From Epiperipatus broadwayi (lineage: Eukaryota > Onychophora > Udeonychophora > Euonychophora > Peripatidae), in NCBI GenBank assembly GCA_028023455.1, contig JAQFVV010006428.1, forward strand, positions 1,223,501 to 1,287,500: 64,000 bases of DNA, in the 5' to 3' direction. Of the stretch, positions 35,800-48,589 are shown in pieces. Every line of letters starts with the position of its first letter. Positions within the stretch are counted from its first letter, which is position 1. Under the pieces are notes generated by a model, which saw only the letters and a program-made list of their open reading frames with translations, was not told the DNA's origin and did not search any database. Made by a program: the position numbers and the translations under genes.

Positions 35800-37250
35800 A
35801 CAAAACTATTGATGACCTAAAAATCACCAAGTGAACAGTTACAGACATTAAATAACAGATGTCCAAATTATCAAAGAACAAGGGAATATTGATAAACAGC
35901 AGCAATACATTACTTTCAGTTTTTTAAAAAATCATGCTTCCCAGAATTCAAAATGACTTTTAAAACTATAAAGAATTTAAGAGCCCAAAAAATCCTAAGG
36001 ATGCCAAAAATTATGGAGTTTATAAAACAACTAATTACTTTAAAGCCACCTATGAAAGGCAATGAAAAAACAATACTATCAAGTATCCAAAAGTTTTGCA
36101 AACTTAAACTCTAAAATCAAAATCTCAATTGATTATCCACCAAAAATTATGTTGAAGACAAGAAAAAGTAATTAAACTAAAGACCTATCAATAACTCTAA
36201 AGTTCTAAGTTCTCATAATCGTAAAAGATGCTATCGACCCCAAAATTACTTTAAAGAATCAACATATAAAAAATATAATGATGCAAAAAAATCATAAGAA
36301 ACCAATAATTATAAAAACAACAAATAGCCCAGATACTAAATCCTCCATCTCAAATACTCAAAAAATTAAAAGTATAACACAAGTATTAAGACACAAATGA
36401 ACCCAAAGATTTTAAGAATAACCAATATATCAATAACCCATACACTCAGATAACACAAAAGCACAAAAACTTTATATCACCATTGAATCCAATATTCAAA
36501 TAATTTCAATACACCAATGATATTAATATTCTCAAAGTGTTCCATGGCAAAAGCTCAAAGAGTCTAAAATTTTAGAATAATAAAGATCCGAAGACCAATA
36601 AATGTTAAAATTTCAATATTTTAAAAAAAAAAAATTATGATTTCTAAAACTTCATGATAGCAAAAAGTATTAAACTTTAAAAAAACCTCATAAGTCTTCA
36701 GTAATCCAATGAATACCAATTTTTAATGATGTTCCTGCCTTAAAAATGTCCAATGCTATGAGAACACAAAGACATTCACTCCAAACATTTCCCTGATTTC
36801 CAACACAATTATTTTAATATTTTATAATAGTCCAAATTCACAAACATCCAAAGCAGAATTGCTGTCATAATCATATTTTTTTCATAAATTGCAATATTGA
36901 TAATGATATGGACAACACCCAAGACTCCATAACAAAGATATCCTAAAACATATAACTTTAAAAACTCCCATATTTTAAACACCATCAAAAGAGCTGCGGC
37001 TTTTAAAAATTATAAACTTAAACTACAAGATGTTAAATAATTTCAAAAATACAAACATCAAATTTCTTGGATCCACAAAAAAATATTCCTTAAAAAGCCA
37101 TAAGTCTTCAAATGCATCAGGCTCCATACAACTATCTAAGATGTGATTTTGTTGGCACCATGAAACAAACACTCAACAATTTCCTCAACTATGCTATGAC
37201 ATTAAACAATATCCCACAATTGACTAATACTTCAAAGTCATTTTCAAATA
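35800..37250. repeat. G-poor, strand-skewed degenerate tract 1
   Basis: The plus strand is rich in A and C-containing words (CCAAAA, CTCAAA, TTCAAAAT, ACTCCAAA) and very poor in G. The words recur at irregular intervals of about 10-30 bases, as in a very old short-unit tandem array. No open frame of note and no transposon ends. The same texture recurs at 40900-42620. Confidence 0.5.
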
Positions 37251-39600
37251 ATATCTATTTACTATTTCATTGATATTTTATACGTGTGAAAGAAGTTAGA
37301 AATAGTAAGGAGAACTTTGTGAACAAGATAATAAGATCTTTCAAACTAATCCAAGATTACATTATCCCAAGGTAACAATTTCAAAATTTGCATGAAAATA
37401 AGAAGATTCACATCTAATCATTTATTTTAATGTTTATGATAATAGTATTTTACTAATAATTGTATGTTCAGTTATTTCTATATAATCTAACATTGATTGT
37501 TACATATCTTTAAAACAATTTAAACATTATTTAAACTTTTCAAATACATTCAACTTTTAATAAATCACACAGGCTAATATATAGTGCAATATTTTGAGGG
37601 TTATTATTCTACCCTCATCTTATATATGCTTTTATATTTATAAACTGTACGTTATAATTTTGAATTTGAACTAAAGAATATTTCATTTTAAATATGTATG
37701 GAATGTTTATTGAGGTAATTAATAAAATAGTTATATTAAATCTAGCATTTGTAATGTTTTAAAAGAAAAGGGTAAATTTCAAGAGGACTTGAGTTATGTA
37801 TACAATTATCTTTCTTTCTCAATAAATGAATTAAATCTTGAAGCTAATACAGAAGCATCTACAGTATGTATCTAAAGATGATAGGTATACATTTATAAAT
37901 TGAAAGATTTAAACTGGGTTCTGTGTTTCATATGATATACTAATTATATGTCATTGTTGCAAAGAAATTATTTAGAGATTTATCAATGAAGTATGCCCAC
38001 AATTTATTTTTGGTGATTTGTGTACTCAAAATTAGTGAGGTATTTCAATGATGATTTTCCAGACATTGTTACTGATATTCCCATTTGATTTACGTATTTC
38101 TTTAAATGCTGAATAGAGGTCATTAAATATGTATGATTATTAAAAATCTATATGAAAAGATTTTATACTGTGAATTTTATTATTATCATACTAAATAATG
38201 GAGTGATAATTTTCAGCACACATTTTGCTTTATGTTTATATATAGAATCAACTGTGGTATGAAATAATATTGCTGTATTACCTGGCCCATGATAAGATAA
38301 TCTGAATATTTTTGAGAGCATTATATACACATAGAGTTCATTACATTTTATTGTCTACTGAGGTCCAACTTTGATTTAAGCCTATGAGTTTTATAAATAT
38401 TAAATTGTAGTGAGCTAGTTATAAAACTAAAATCTCAGTGATCTAAAAATTCATGTTGAAGTTCTGAATTTAATTATTAGTAATTTAAAAAATAAATATT
38501 CATGTAATTTATTTGTATTGTGAAATTGGTCTCGGCATTTCATTTTTACCAATATCATTTAGCTTTTTTGTTGTTATAGATTAAGGGGGAAATGGCATTT
38601 TTTCTTACTATGGTGTTCAATGTCTCCCTGATGTAAGTGACATATTGCTACCTATGTTATGTTATATGACATCATATCTAAACTATCTTTAATTTGAGAT
38701 AGTGGAGTCTAGATTATAAATAAGGGTCTTTATCTGACAGAGGAGTCTAGCCATATTTTACCTTTTCACACCAATTTTACAGTATGTATTGTAACCTGAA
38801 AAGAAATAGAGATTCAAAATGTGATGTTGATACCTATCAATCAAAACTCCCTTATTGATCAAAAGGCTAACACATCGGGCACATCAAATTTGTAATCTCA
38901 AATGAGAAAATCACATAATTCAAAATGTATAAGATCAGGGTTCTACTAAAATAATAGCTAATAATAATAACTCAAATAGTATATAACACAGGTTAATAAT
39001 AATAAGGAGCCAAAAATAATAAATAAATATTAGTAATACAAATGCAGGATCACAAAGAGTAGAATAATCATATTCTCACTTTTAAAAATATAATAATTCT
39101 TAACATTTTAAGAATATGACACAAAAGGGGTTATATTACTTTCAAATCTTTAAGCAAAATATAATCTTATCAATCATTTATTGGTGATGAATGCTAAAGA
39201 AGATGCATATCATTTTATGTAGCCATATATACAATTATATATTTTAAGATTTTCTCTTGAGGGTCTAGCTAGGCACAACTACAAGATCTACACATAAAAC
39301 ACTCAAATAAACAGACATTGCAATTGAAGGTATGGTAGCATTCACCAGTATCTCCAAAATATCAAATGCCAGGATAAAGTCATAGTAGTACATTATATAT
39401 GGATTTAGATAATATATATCACTAAGAAAATCTAAATTAAGGGATAGGAAAGTAAAGGCAAAAGAAGATGATGGCATGAACTCCAGGTAGTATCTACAAA
39501 TGGGAGCAATAATGACCTAAAACTGTCTCTTGTCAGCAAAAATGAGAATGAACCTTCATAAGAAAAGACATTTGCCTAAATAAAACACTACATACTTGAT
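37250..39600. other. AT-rich intergenic sequence
   Basis: The only repeat relation noticed is 37440-37620 with 28200-28370. No coding segment recognised. Confidence 0.4.
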
Positions 39601-39604
39601 ATCC

Positions 39605-39750
39605 CAGAAACCAAATAAAATGTACTGGAAACATATAATGAACTATAAGAGAGGAACTAACACTACTATCTCCATCACAGAAACCAATAATAAAATGTAC
39701 TGGAAACACATAATGAACTATAAGAGAGGAACTAACACTACTATCTCTTA
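39605..39750. repeat. Tandem duplication, 73-base unit
   Basis: CAGAAACCAAATAAAATGTA...GAACTATAAGAGAGGAACTA...CTACTATCTC occurs at 39605-39677 and 39678-39750, nearly identical. It creates the repeated SSVSSSLIVHY segment in a minus-strand frame (39533-39799), which is not thought to be a gene. Confidence 0.85.
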
Positions 39751-40899
39751 AAACAATGATAACTAACTGATAGGTAAAACTGGAAAAACCCATATACATA
39801 GCAAAATATAGCTAAATATAAAATTGTGGTATAATAATTAAACAATTAAAAATATTAATCAGCTTCCAAACTCTTCCAGAATTTGCACATATTCAAAAAT
39901 TACTTCAAAAAGGGACAAGGACAATTACAATAAAATATTCTAGCTATACTCTGAGAACATAGCATGAAATATTTGTTAATCATACATAAATTGCAAAAAT
40001 ACATAGAAATAAATACAGGACATTTAAAAAACTAAATATTAAAAGTAATATTTATACACATTGCCAATAAAATAAGAAGAAAAAGAGTCTTTTATCTTGA
40101 TTTCATACCATTGTGCCAGATAAAGTCAATAAAAAAGTTCTTGAATTTTCTGCAGACTTTCCAGGATAACAAGACAACATTATAAGTTAAATTAACACAC
40201 AATTATTCACCTAATATGAGAGACACGTATACTTGAAGTCACTAACACAAGTAAAATATATAGTCATTTAGACTGAATAAGTAGAATAACAAACATGATG
40301 AATACTGTATATTTCTTAAAGTATATTGTATAAATAAACTTAGCATTTCTTTTTAAAGCACATCCTAGCATTTACAGACAATTATAACAAAAAGCAAGTA
40401 TTGTGGAGTTGAGCACAATAAAGTTGAGAGGACTTTTAGATTAATTTGTCTAGAGGCTAGATTGAGCAACGCAATAAATTAAATAATGAATTTCTTAAAA
40501 AAATGATCATATTTAATAACTTGGAATCAACATGTTGAAAATATACTTCTTTAAATTTAATGTGAATACAATAAAATCATATTTATTATGTTATCATTTA
40601 TAATATCCATCAATTCAAGAAATTAATTTATTGTAAATATTAACAATTAATAAATGAATTTACTTATTTTAAATAAAGCATTTAAAATAATCAGATATAT
40701 TAAATAAATTTAAGAATTTTGTTAGCAATAAGCTGAATAATATACATAAAGTCAATGTTGAGTTCTATTATCTATTCAAATGTAACTTTATTCAAATAGA
40801 AAATATTCTATTATGGTATTCAACCACATAATTTTTTTTGAAAATATAACAAATGCATAATAATGAAAATACAATAGTTAATTTTAAAAAAAACTTGTA

Positions 40900-42620
40900 A
40901 ATGTAAACAAAGACCTCTAATACCCCAAACTATGAAAACAATGTTAACTTTCAATATGTTGATGTTTCTTCCAAACCAAAAGATTCTAACCATCTTCCTA
41001 TTCTGATTAACAACCTGATCTATAAATACACAATATCATAAATCCCATAACACCTCTGATATTATAAGGGCATCAGCATTACTAAAAGCTCAAATCATCA
41101 AGATCTCACAAATATCAACATGTCCAACTATCGATCAAGATATTCAAAACACCCTCAATTATCTAAAATAGTAAACACCATATGAATTTTTAAAGAATCC
41201 ATGACAGAAAGATATTATCTGAATTGCTCCGATGAAAAAATTTGTATTTCTAAACATCTGCATAAGCCTAAAATTTAAAGATATTTAAAAATTCAAAATA
41301 TTAAAAATCTTTAATTTTCCAAATACTCTGTGTATCTTCATAATATAATATTCCAATAAATGTCAAAAATTCAAAATTCTATAATACTAAATTGTCATAA
41401 AATTGCCAAATTGTAAATTTTTTATAACTATAAATGCTTCAAAAAGTCTAAGAACTAGATACTATCTAAGGCTAAATGTTTCTAAAGCCTCAAAAACTAC
41501 AAATAACTTATGACTTTTTTTTAAATTTTCCAAAAATTGTAAATACTAAAAGCAGTGCAAGAAAAAGACCACTAATGTCTCAAATGCTTTAACATTCTAA
41601 AGACCACCAATGTTCCAATGATATTATTTTTTCCAAAAAATTGATGCTTCCAAAAATCACATAAGTCAAAAAATCCCAGTAAGTCCAAGACTTATATAAT
41701 TCTTCTTTCCAAAGACACATGGTACTAAAACTGCCCTTCCAAAAATGTAAACACTTCATGACTCCAAAATAAACCGCATGATCTCCAAAAACCCACATTC
41801 TTTTAAATTTCAATGATTCATAAAATGCAAAAAACATTTTGAACCTAATGATTATAAATCCCATAACACTCTAAGAGTATTCTGTATGTCAGTGTGCCAA
41901 TAACACACATACTCAAAGATCATAAAAACTAAATGCCAAAAAAAAATTGATACATCCCAGAATTTTATAAAAGGTTTAAGAAATTAATGTGATCTAAAAT
42001 CTAAACTATCTCCAAACCTCTAAAATTTCCAACATTTTAATAAAATCCAATTACTTAAAAACATTGTGATCCCAAAGGTTTTAAAAAGTAAAATGACTCA
42101 CAATATGTCTAGATTGCAAAATATTTTTATTTCCAAAAATTTTCCATGACTCCAAATAGTCTCAAAAAATTTAAATTTTTTAATACTTTAAACTCCAATT
42201 AGCTTAAGTTTCCAAAACTCAGAAAAAACCTTTAAAAACAACTATTATTCAAAATACTTCATGAATCTTAAAATGTTCATAACAATAAAAACTGTATAGT
42301 TGTGGACTATTGACATTCTACAAGTCCACATCATCCAAAAAATATGAAAAACCTACAATGTTCACAATCTTATATCTGTCAAGACTAAAATTATCAAAAT
42401 GTCAAAGACCCTCAAGCTCTCCCAGAAAACTCCATAAACTTGAAAACATGCATACAGTAGGTCTTCAAAAACTAATCCTAATGACAAGATTTTAAACCCA
42501 ACGTTTTCAAAAACTCCATAACCAAACTCTTTCCATATCTAAAAGACTCGTGTATAAAAATTCTTAAAATAGTATGATGTTAACATCTACAAGATTCCAA
42601 CACCTTGCAGACTTTAACAT
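40900..42620. repeat. G-poor, strand-skewed degenerate tract 2
   Basis: It has the same word usage as tract 1 (TTCCAAAAAT, CTCCAAAA, ATGCTTCAAAAAGTC, ACTCCATAA), with G scarce on the plus strand for about 1.7 kb. Minor open frames (41589-41864 minus, 42310-42495 plus) follow from the composition. Confidence 0.5.
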
Positions 42621-43429
42621 CCATTGATGTTAGATCATCAAGGACATTTGACCATTTGATGAGTCAGGGAATCCATTTAAATTTAAGATGGAAACAGTCA
42701 ATGAACAAAAGACATTCAATTAGATTAGTGAACAAAATCTTCTGATACAAAGATTGCTTTCTCTTAGCTGGGAGTAACTTTCTTTTTATTTTTTGATTGA
42801 AAGTATTTATGTGAATACAAAGATTTAAGTGTTATAAATATATAGATGGTGTATAATAAAAATGAGTTGTCAGGAATTTTGAAACTGAGATTAGTAATTG
42901 TTATCAATGAGTATTTAAAAACTTCAGAAAAGGTAGATTTTAAAATAAAAAAAACAATTACTTTAGATATTTCTTTAAAAATTAATACACCCTTCAAATT
43001 GTTTTTTACATAACCTACATCATACTCTATTACAAAGTGATAACAACACAAGTTTTGAGCCATATGCTATAAAGCAAGATACCATTGCCAAAAAAAAGTG
43101 ACAAAAATCTGTTTTGTCTAAAGATTATGATAATTTGCATTACTATTATAATTTTAATCAAACGCTCCATAGGGAAAATTAATTGGATATACAATTCATC
43201 AATAAACCAGAGATATAAAAAAAAAAATTGAAGTAAAAAAATGTCAAATCCACAAAGTAATGGTATCCAAACCGAAAATTATAAGCTTTTCACACAAAAA
43301 CAATCACAAGAAATTGACAAATCATCATTTATTTTTCTAGTTTTAATGATGCTATCTTTTATTAAGTGCTTTATTTATGAACGATGGCAAATGTTAACAA
43401 ATGTATACATATATGCACATATATGTATT

Positions 43430-43732
43430 AATGTCATCTATGTTCGTTATTACTTTTTACAATGCTTTTTTACAACTCACTATTGACAGTTTCGATTGCC
43501 CCAGCAATCTTCTTCAGAATTTCTACTTATATTTTCCCTCACTATTGACAGTTTTGATTGTCCCAGCAATTTTCTTCAAAACTTCTGCCTATATTTCCAT
43601 CTTGGAAATATAAACAGAAGTTCTGAAGAAGGTGATTGTTCTGAAGAAGATGATTGCTGGGCAATCGAAACTGTCAATCGTGGGTTGCAAAAATGAATTG
43701 TAAAAAGTAATAAAGAACATAGATGATATTAA
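43430..43732. mobile_element. Foldback element, about 300 bases
   Basis: The left end AATGTCATCTATGTTCGTTA mirrors the right end TAAAGAACATAGATGATATT. GACAGTTTCGATTGCCCCAG at 43489-43508 mirrors the right-arm GGGCAATCGAAACTGTCAA. The left arm carries two tandem copies of the TATTGACAGTTT...CTTCTTCA block and the right arm one plus a partial. Short open frames on both strands (43241-43837) lie in or beside this structure. Confidence 0.8.
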
Positions 43733-44367
43733 TATTATATGGATTTGGCAATACAATAAGAAAGATGAAGTTATAACATATATGTATGTATAAGTGTGTG
43801 TGTGCGTATATGTATATGAAACACCAGTAAACAACACCCCTGCAGTCTATTAATATACAATATTCACGATTTCACCAAACAATAAAAAAATAGAATGAAA
43901 TCACTTATTTTTTTAAGTTTGCAGTTTTAGTTAAGCTTTCACTTGTTACTTTATATTGAAAATTCAGAGTGGATTGTGTCGTTACTAATATTAAACTTAT
44001 ATTCAATTATCATCAATCAAGTGCATATCTCATTTTTAACAAAATCGAAGTTAATAATCATAAATTTGAAAATAAATATATGTATGTACTTATGATGTCA
44101 CAACAAACGATTTCATAAAATAAGCTTATCAAATCTTCGAATTTTATTCATTTACAGTGTAATATTTTAAAATAGATCAGGAAATAATACAATTTAAAAT
44201 ATTTGGAAATAAAAAAAAAGAAAGATTACAGCTATTTTTTTTTTTTTTACTGAATAGGTAATGAGGTAACTTGAAATTCAAAATAATTATATCCTAAAAG
44301 CTGTATTTTTATTAATAGTTTACGTTTTTCTAAACCTCATACCTTTTTATTAATAATTTATATTAAA

Positions 44368-44549
44368 ATGATAATGAAAAAGACTTTTATAATATTGATA
44401 ATTAGTTTGGAACTACTACAATACGTAAAATTAGATGTTTTTACTTCACTTGCTGATTTAGAAGAAGTTTTACAAACTGAAAAAGAAATTCCGCGTTTAA
44501 TTGAGAGTTATGTTAAGTCTGAACGTCACAGATTAGAAAGGATCAAAAA
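44368..44549 (+). CDS. P4HA: Second prolyl 4-hydroxylase alpha gene, first coding exon
   Basis: It starts at ATG 44368 (a second ATG two codons later is possible) and ends at a donor AAA-AA/GTAAGC, 44549/44550. The product opens MIMKKTFIILIISLELLQYV, a signal peptide with a hydrophobic core. LDVFTSLADLEEVLQTEKEI and SYVKSERHRLERIKK follow. Phe-Thr-Ser-hydrophobic-x-x-(L/M)-x-x-(L/I)-x-x-Thr-Glu-Lys followed by a basic/acidic helix is the N-terminus of collagen prolyl 4-hydroxylase alpha subunits, which forms the dimerisation coiled coil. The gene lies on the same strand, 15.6 kb downstream of the end of the first copy, making a tandem pair. I could not find its later exons up to 64000; introns of over 10 kb in the first copy make that plausible. 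Confidence 0.88.
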
Positions 44550-44550
44550 G

Positions 44551-45880
44551 TAAGCTTTTTTTTGTTTTGTATTTCAACTTCCTGTTAGTCACTCTAATAT
44601 TAAAAGTAATTTTATTTATATTAGCATATTTTTGAATGAAATTACTTCTTGTAAACATTATGCAAATCATGTACAATGTACTCATTTGCATATTTGCAAA
44701 TCTTTATATTTACTCATTTGCATATCTTTATATTTGATCATTTTTGCGCCTAACTATATTAAAAGGTCTAATAATTAATTATGTTTAGGAAAAAAAAAAC
44801 GAATTAAAATGTAATTTGAGTTAGAGACTAGTAGTGTAAACAAAATAAAATTATCTACTTATTCAACGTTTAAAATAATGGAAACTTTCCAAAGTCTGTT
44901 ACTACATAAAAATAAAATTATAGCACACTTAAACAAAATAATAGTGAATACCATAACCCTTACTTAAAATATTTGCAAGCATTACCATTAATAAATATTT
45001 GTCTCCTTTATTGATTGCTACTGCTGAATAAATTGATCTCTCTCTGTGTGTGTGGCTAATTCAGAAACATAGAATTTTATATGTAAAAAAAACTGTTTCT
45101 ATTTTAGACATATTAAACTATCAGTAAAATAGACGACTATTATATATAAGATTATAACATCATTAATAGAAATCATCAAAAGACTAACTTATTTTGAAAT
45201 AATTATTGTTAAAATAAAATATAAATATTTTACATATGCTTATTCCATTAAAAATAATTCATTAATAAGAATTAGAAAGAAATAATACTCGTAAAGAACT
45301 TTAAGAGAGAAAATATATATATATTGTTATGTAAGTAGTCGTATTTGAAGAATTGTCTAAAATGACAGCAAAGTTTTTATTTGAAATCTATTATACTTGT
45401 AATGTTAATAAATCAATATCATTAAAGTTAAATTATATATGGAACTCACATTGAAATAAAAAGAATATTCTTTTTCTATTTCTTTTTTTGCTGCTCAAAA
45501 GAAAGAATATATATACATGCATGTAAAATATAGATTTGCAAAATAGGAAAATGGTTTGACTTGATGTTTGTATCAATTCCTTCCCTTACTTTAGGTCTCC
45601 AAAACAATGTATAATAACTGAAAAATATGAAATAAAGATTCAAAATATCACATTAAATAATCCAAAATTCTACAACCATATCATTTTATTGCTTGATATA
45701 ATTTAATAGAGTAAAGTACATAAAGATTATTAAAATAGTTCAAAACAATTTAGCAACTGATATGTTATGTAAATTAATTACACTTTAACAAAAAAAAAAA
45801 AAAAAAGGACTTTAATATAAGTAAGTCACCATAGCTATTTATAAAATATTATGACTTAAGATTGCGTGTATATATATATG
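44551..45880. other. P4HA: First intron of the second gene, AT-rich, no feature
   Basis: It begins with GTAAGC at 44550. A TTTGCATAT-type block repeats at about 44680-44740 (ACTCATTTGCATAT). An A17 run is near 45789-45806. Nothing coding. Confidence 0.45.
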
Positions 45881-46456
45881 CAGTAAAATTTACATAAATT
45901 ATAGTTATTTTATTAGAAGTACTTTCGACTATACATCTTGCTAGTCCATATCAATTATATAATATTGAATAATCAAAACGAGACATCCTTTCACAATACC
46001 CATAGTTCAATTGAGTTTAGTTCTCCCACAATTCTGTTATTTTAACATATGATGATTTCCAAATCATTAACACTTGATGATTTCTTGAAATCAACATAGC
46101 CTCTTTTATTTTACGTTTATTGTTCAATTTGTATACTTTATATATTTTTATAATCAAATTTAAATCTATATTGACAAGATTTATTATGATCAAATATAAC
46201 AGATGATGAAATGAAGGTTTATTTACATAAAAGAGGTTATGTTGATTTCAAGAAATCATCAAATGTTAATGAATCGGTAACCATCAAATGTTAAAATAAC
46301 AGAATTGTGGGAGAACTAAACTAAATTGAACGATGGGTATTATGAAAGGATGTCTTGTTTTGATTATTCAATGTTATATAGTTGATAAAGACTAGGAAAT
46401 GTATAGTCAAAAGTACTTCTAATAAAATAACTTTAATTTCTGTGAATTTTAGTGTA
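45881..46456. mobile_element. Large foldback element, arms about 230 bases
   Basis: The left arm 45881-46111 and right arm 46225-46456 are reverse complements with few differences. GTTATTTTATTAGAAGTACT mirrors AGTACTTCTAATAAAATAAC, and AACAGAATTGTGGGAGAAC at right mirrors GTTCTCCCACAATTCTGTT at left. TTGAAATCAACATAGCCTCT mirrors AGAGGTTATGTTGATTTCAA. The spacer is about 113 bases. No coding content, so it looks like a non-autonomous foldback DNA element. Transcripts would form a long hairpin. Confidence 0.85.
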
Positions 46457-48162
46457 TTTTAATATATATATTGATTTGAATATTACATATATTTTGGAAA
46501 GAATATAGACATCAAACTTAATTTATTATATATATATAAATTTTGAAAGTCAATCAGTCTGAAGAATGACCAAAATATTATGTATAGCTTACATAATTAT
46601 TGGTTTTTTTATTCTAAAATGTAAACAAAAATAAAAGTTAATTAACATAGCCAAATGTTTTCAGTAAATATACTACGGTTGATTTTTGCTTTAGCATAAA
46701 ATATTAAATATAAAGTTAGAAATCTTTTGTATAGAACTTTATAAGAACTACAATAACATGGTAATTTCAAAAGTAAGCTGATAAAAAAAAATGTTCTGCA
46801 TGGTTCAGTATAGTGGTTAGAGTGTATAGTTCTGGGATCATTTCCACTTTTGCCATTTCCGGTATTCGAACTTCTTATGAATTCCCGAATAATAAAGTCA
46901 CTCAATTACTTTTTCTTTTTCAGGAAAAATATATATATAGCATTTAGTTGTTCATGTAAATATAAAATGATTATAGAAATACCTTGCCACATATTGTGAA
47001 TAATCATAGTCTATTGGTATTAGTATTTGCATGAGAAGACGAATATAGACACTGTCAAATATTCTATGCATTATTATCCACATATTCATAATATGTTTTG
47101 TGTATGATTAATTATATATAGTAAAATAAATATTAATTATCATATTAATAACAGTTTACTCCTCCTTCTGTAGTTTGATTAAATTAAAACAAAACAGCTG
47201 TAAATTTATGCATTTGTTTTTGTTCATTGATACTGTTTGTGTATTATTTTTTCCCCCTCATGATTATGTGTATAAAAATCTATAATAAAATATTTTTTAC
47301 ATTAATTAAAAATATAAGTTTGATCTATATTTAAAATCAAAAATTTTGTTTAGTTGAGATACATTTCATTCTCTACAAATCCAAGTATATGTAAGGTAAC
47401 TTTTGTAAGAATATAAGTCCAACAAAATGATACATATATATTTTTTGCACATCCAAAACATATGGTAAGTCTCTAGTGTTATTTTTATGTGGTAGTTGAA
47501 TAGTCTAATAACATATTTGTCCCTGGGAAAAAAAATGGAAGTTAACATTTATTTTAATATTAGTTTATAACTAAATCCAACTTTTATTTTACATTTGTTT
47601 AACACCTAGTTTTCTGATCTTGACAGTTTCAGTAAGAAAAAATTTGTAATTGCAATGCTTGAATAATTATATTACTAAAAAAAGAAGAAGCTGTCAGTAC
47701 ATGCTGCTAAAATACACTTCAATTATGCTTGCTGGCACCAATTGAAACTCCCTTCATCTATAAAATAAAGAATACATATTTCATTTATCTCTTGCATGCA
47801 TGCAAATATCTCTAATTTTATTCGGGTCATGGTGGGTAAGTGCATTTTCAATTGATTTTTTTCTTTAAGCTAGGAAAATGATTTAAAAATATTTACAAGC
47901 ATAAATACAAATTATGTGCAATGTTACCTCCATCACTGTGACAATTAATCCATTTTAGCTTTACAAAATGCTAAAAAAAATGGATGCCTGATTTTATGTT
48001 ACATTATTAATATTTTGATTTTAATGTGAAATTTTAAAATTAATTACAACTAACTAATAAATGTAATTTTACTTGATATTTAGCTGAATGACTTTTGTAA
48101 TACTCAACATTAGCCATGATACATCACATGATTACTATTTTTAGGGTTACACAAGTTGTTGT
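46457..48162. other. AT-rich intron sequence with a possible tRNA-like SINE fragment
   Basis: At about 46800-46880 the plus strand reads GGTTCAGTATAGTGGTTAGA...GGTATTCGAAC, resembling A-box and B-box promoter halves of a tRNA-derived SINE, though it cannot be folded fully. The rest is featureless. Confidence 0.3.
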
Positions 48163-48281
48163 TTTTTACAGATGCAAAACTCTCCTTACAGTAGTCCCAG
48201 TGCAATCCTTCCTGCATCTATTGATTACTCTGGCTTGTGCTGAGTGATTACTGTATGTAGAGTTTTGCTTCTGTGAAAAAT
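48163..48281. mobile_element. Second copy of the CAAAACTCT-type MITE, internally deleted
   Basis: The left end TTTTTTACAGATGCAAAACTCT mirrors the right end AGAGTTTTGCTTCTGTGAAAAA. The right half keeps ATTGATTACTCTGGCTTG, identical in order to the right arm of 35493-35744. The interior is almost gone, so the element is about 119 bases. Confidence 0.7.
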
Positions 48282-48589
48282 TAGTCATGATACATAATAA
48301 ATTCCAGAAAAGAGAGACTATAATTGATACTTTTCCAAACTGTTGCCTTTCTAATACAGGAGTTGTTAAATTAATTATATCTTCAGAAGAAAAAAAATAT
48401 GAGATAATAAAAATAATACATATGAGATAAATATAATCCAGGAGCAAAGAAAACCTTGCATGTGTGCAAGGTTGGTTCCATAAATTTTGATGTCGCAGAA
48501 TATTTTGGCTAATTTTAATAATAAAAAAAAAACTTTAAAAAAGTTTGGTTGATCTATAATTCATTGTATTTCACTCATTATCAAATTAT

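Noticed and set aside
43428-43732. CRISPR-like repeat array
   Set aside because: There are only two or three copies, in inverted arrangement, and eukaryotic context; it is a foldback element.
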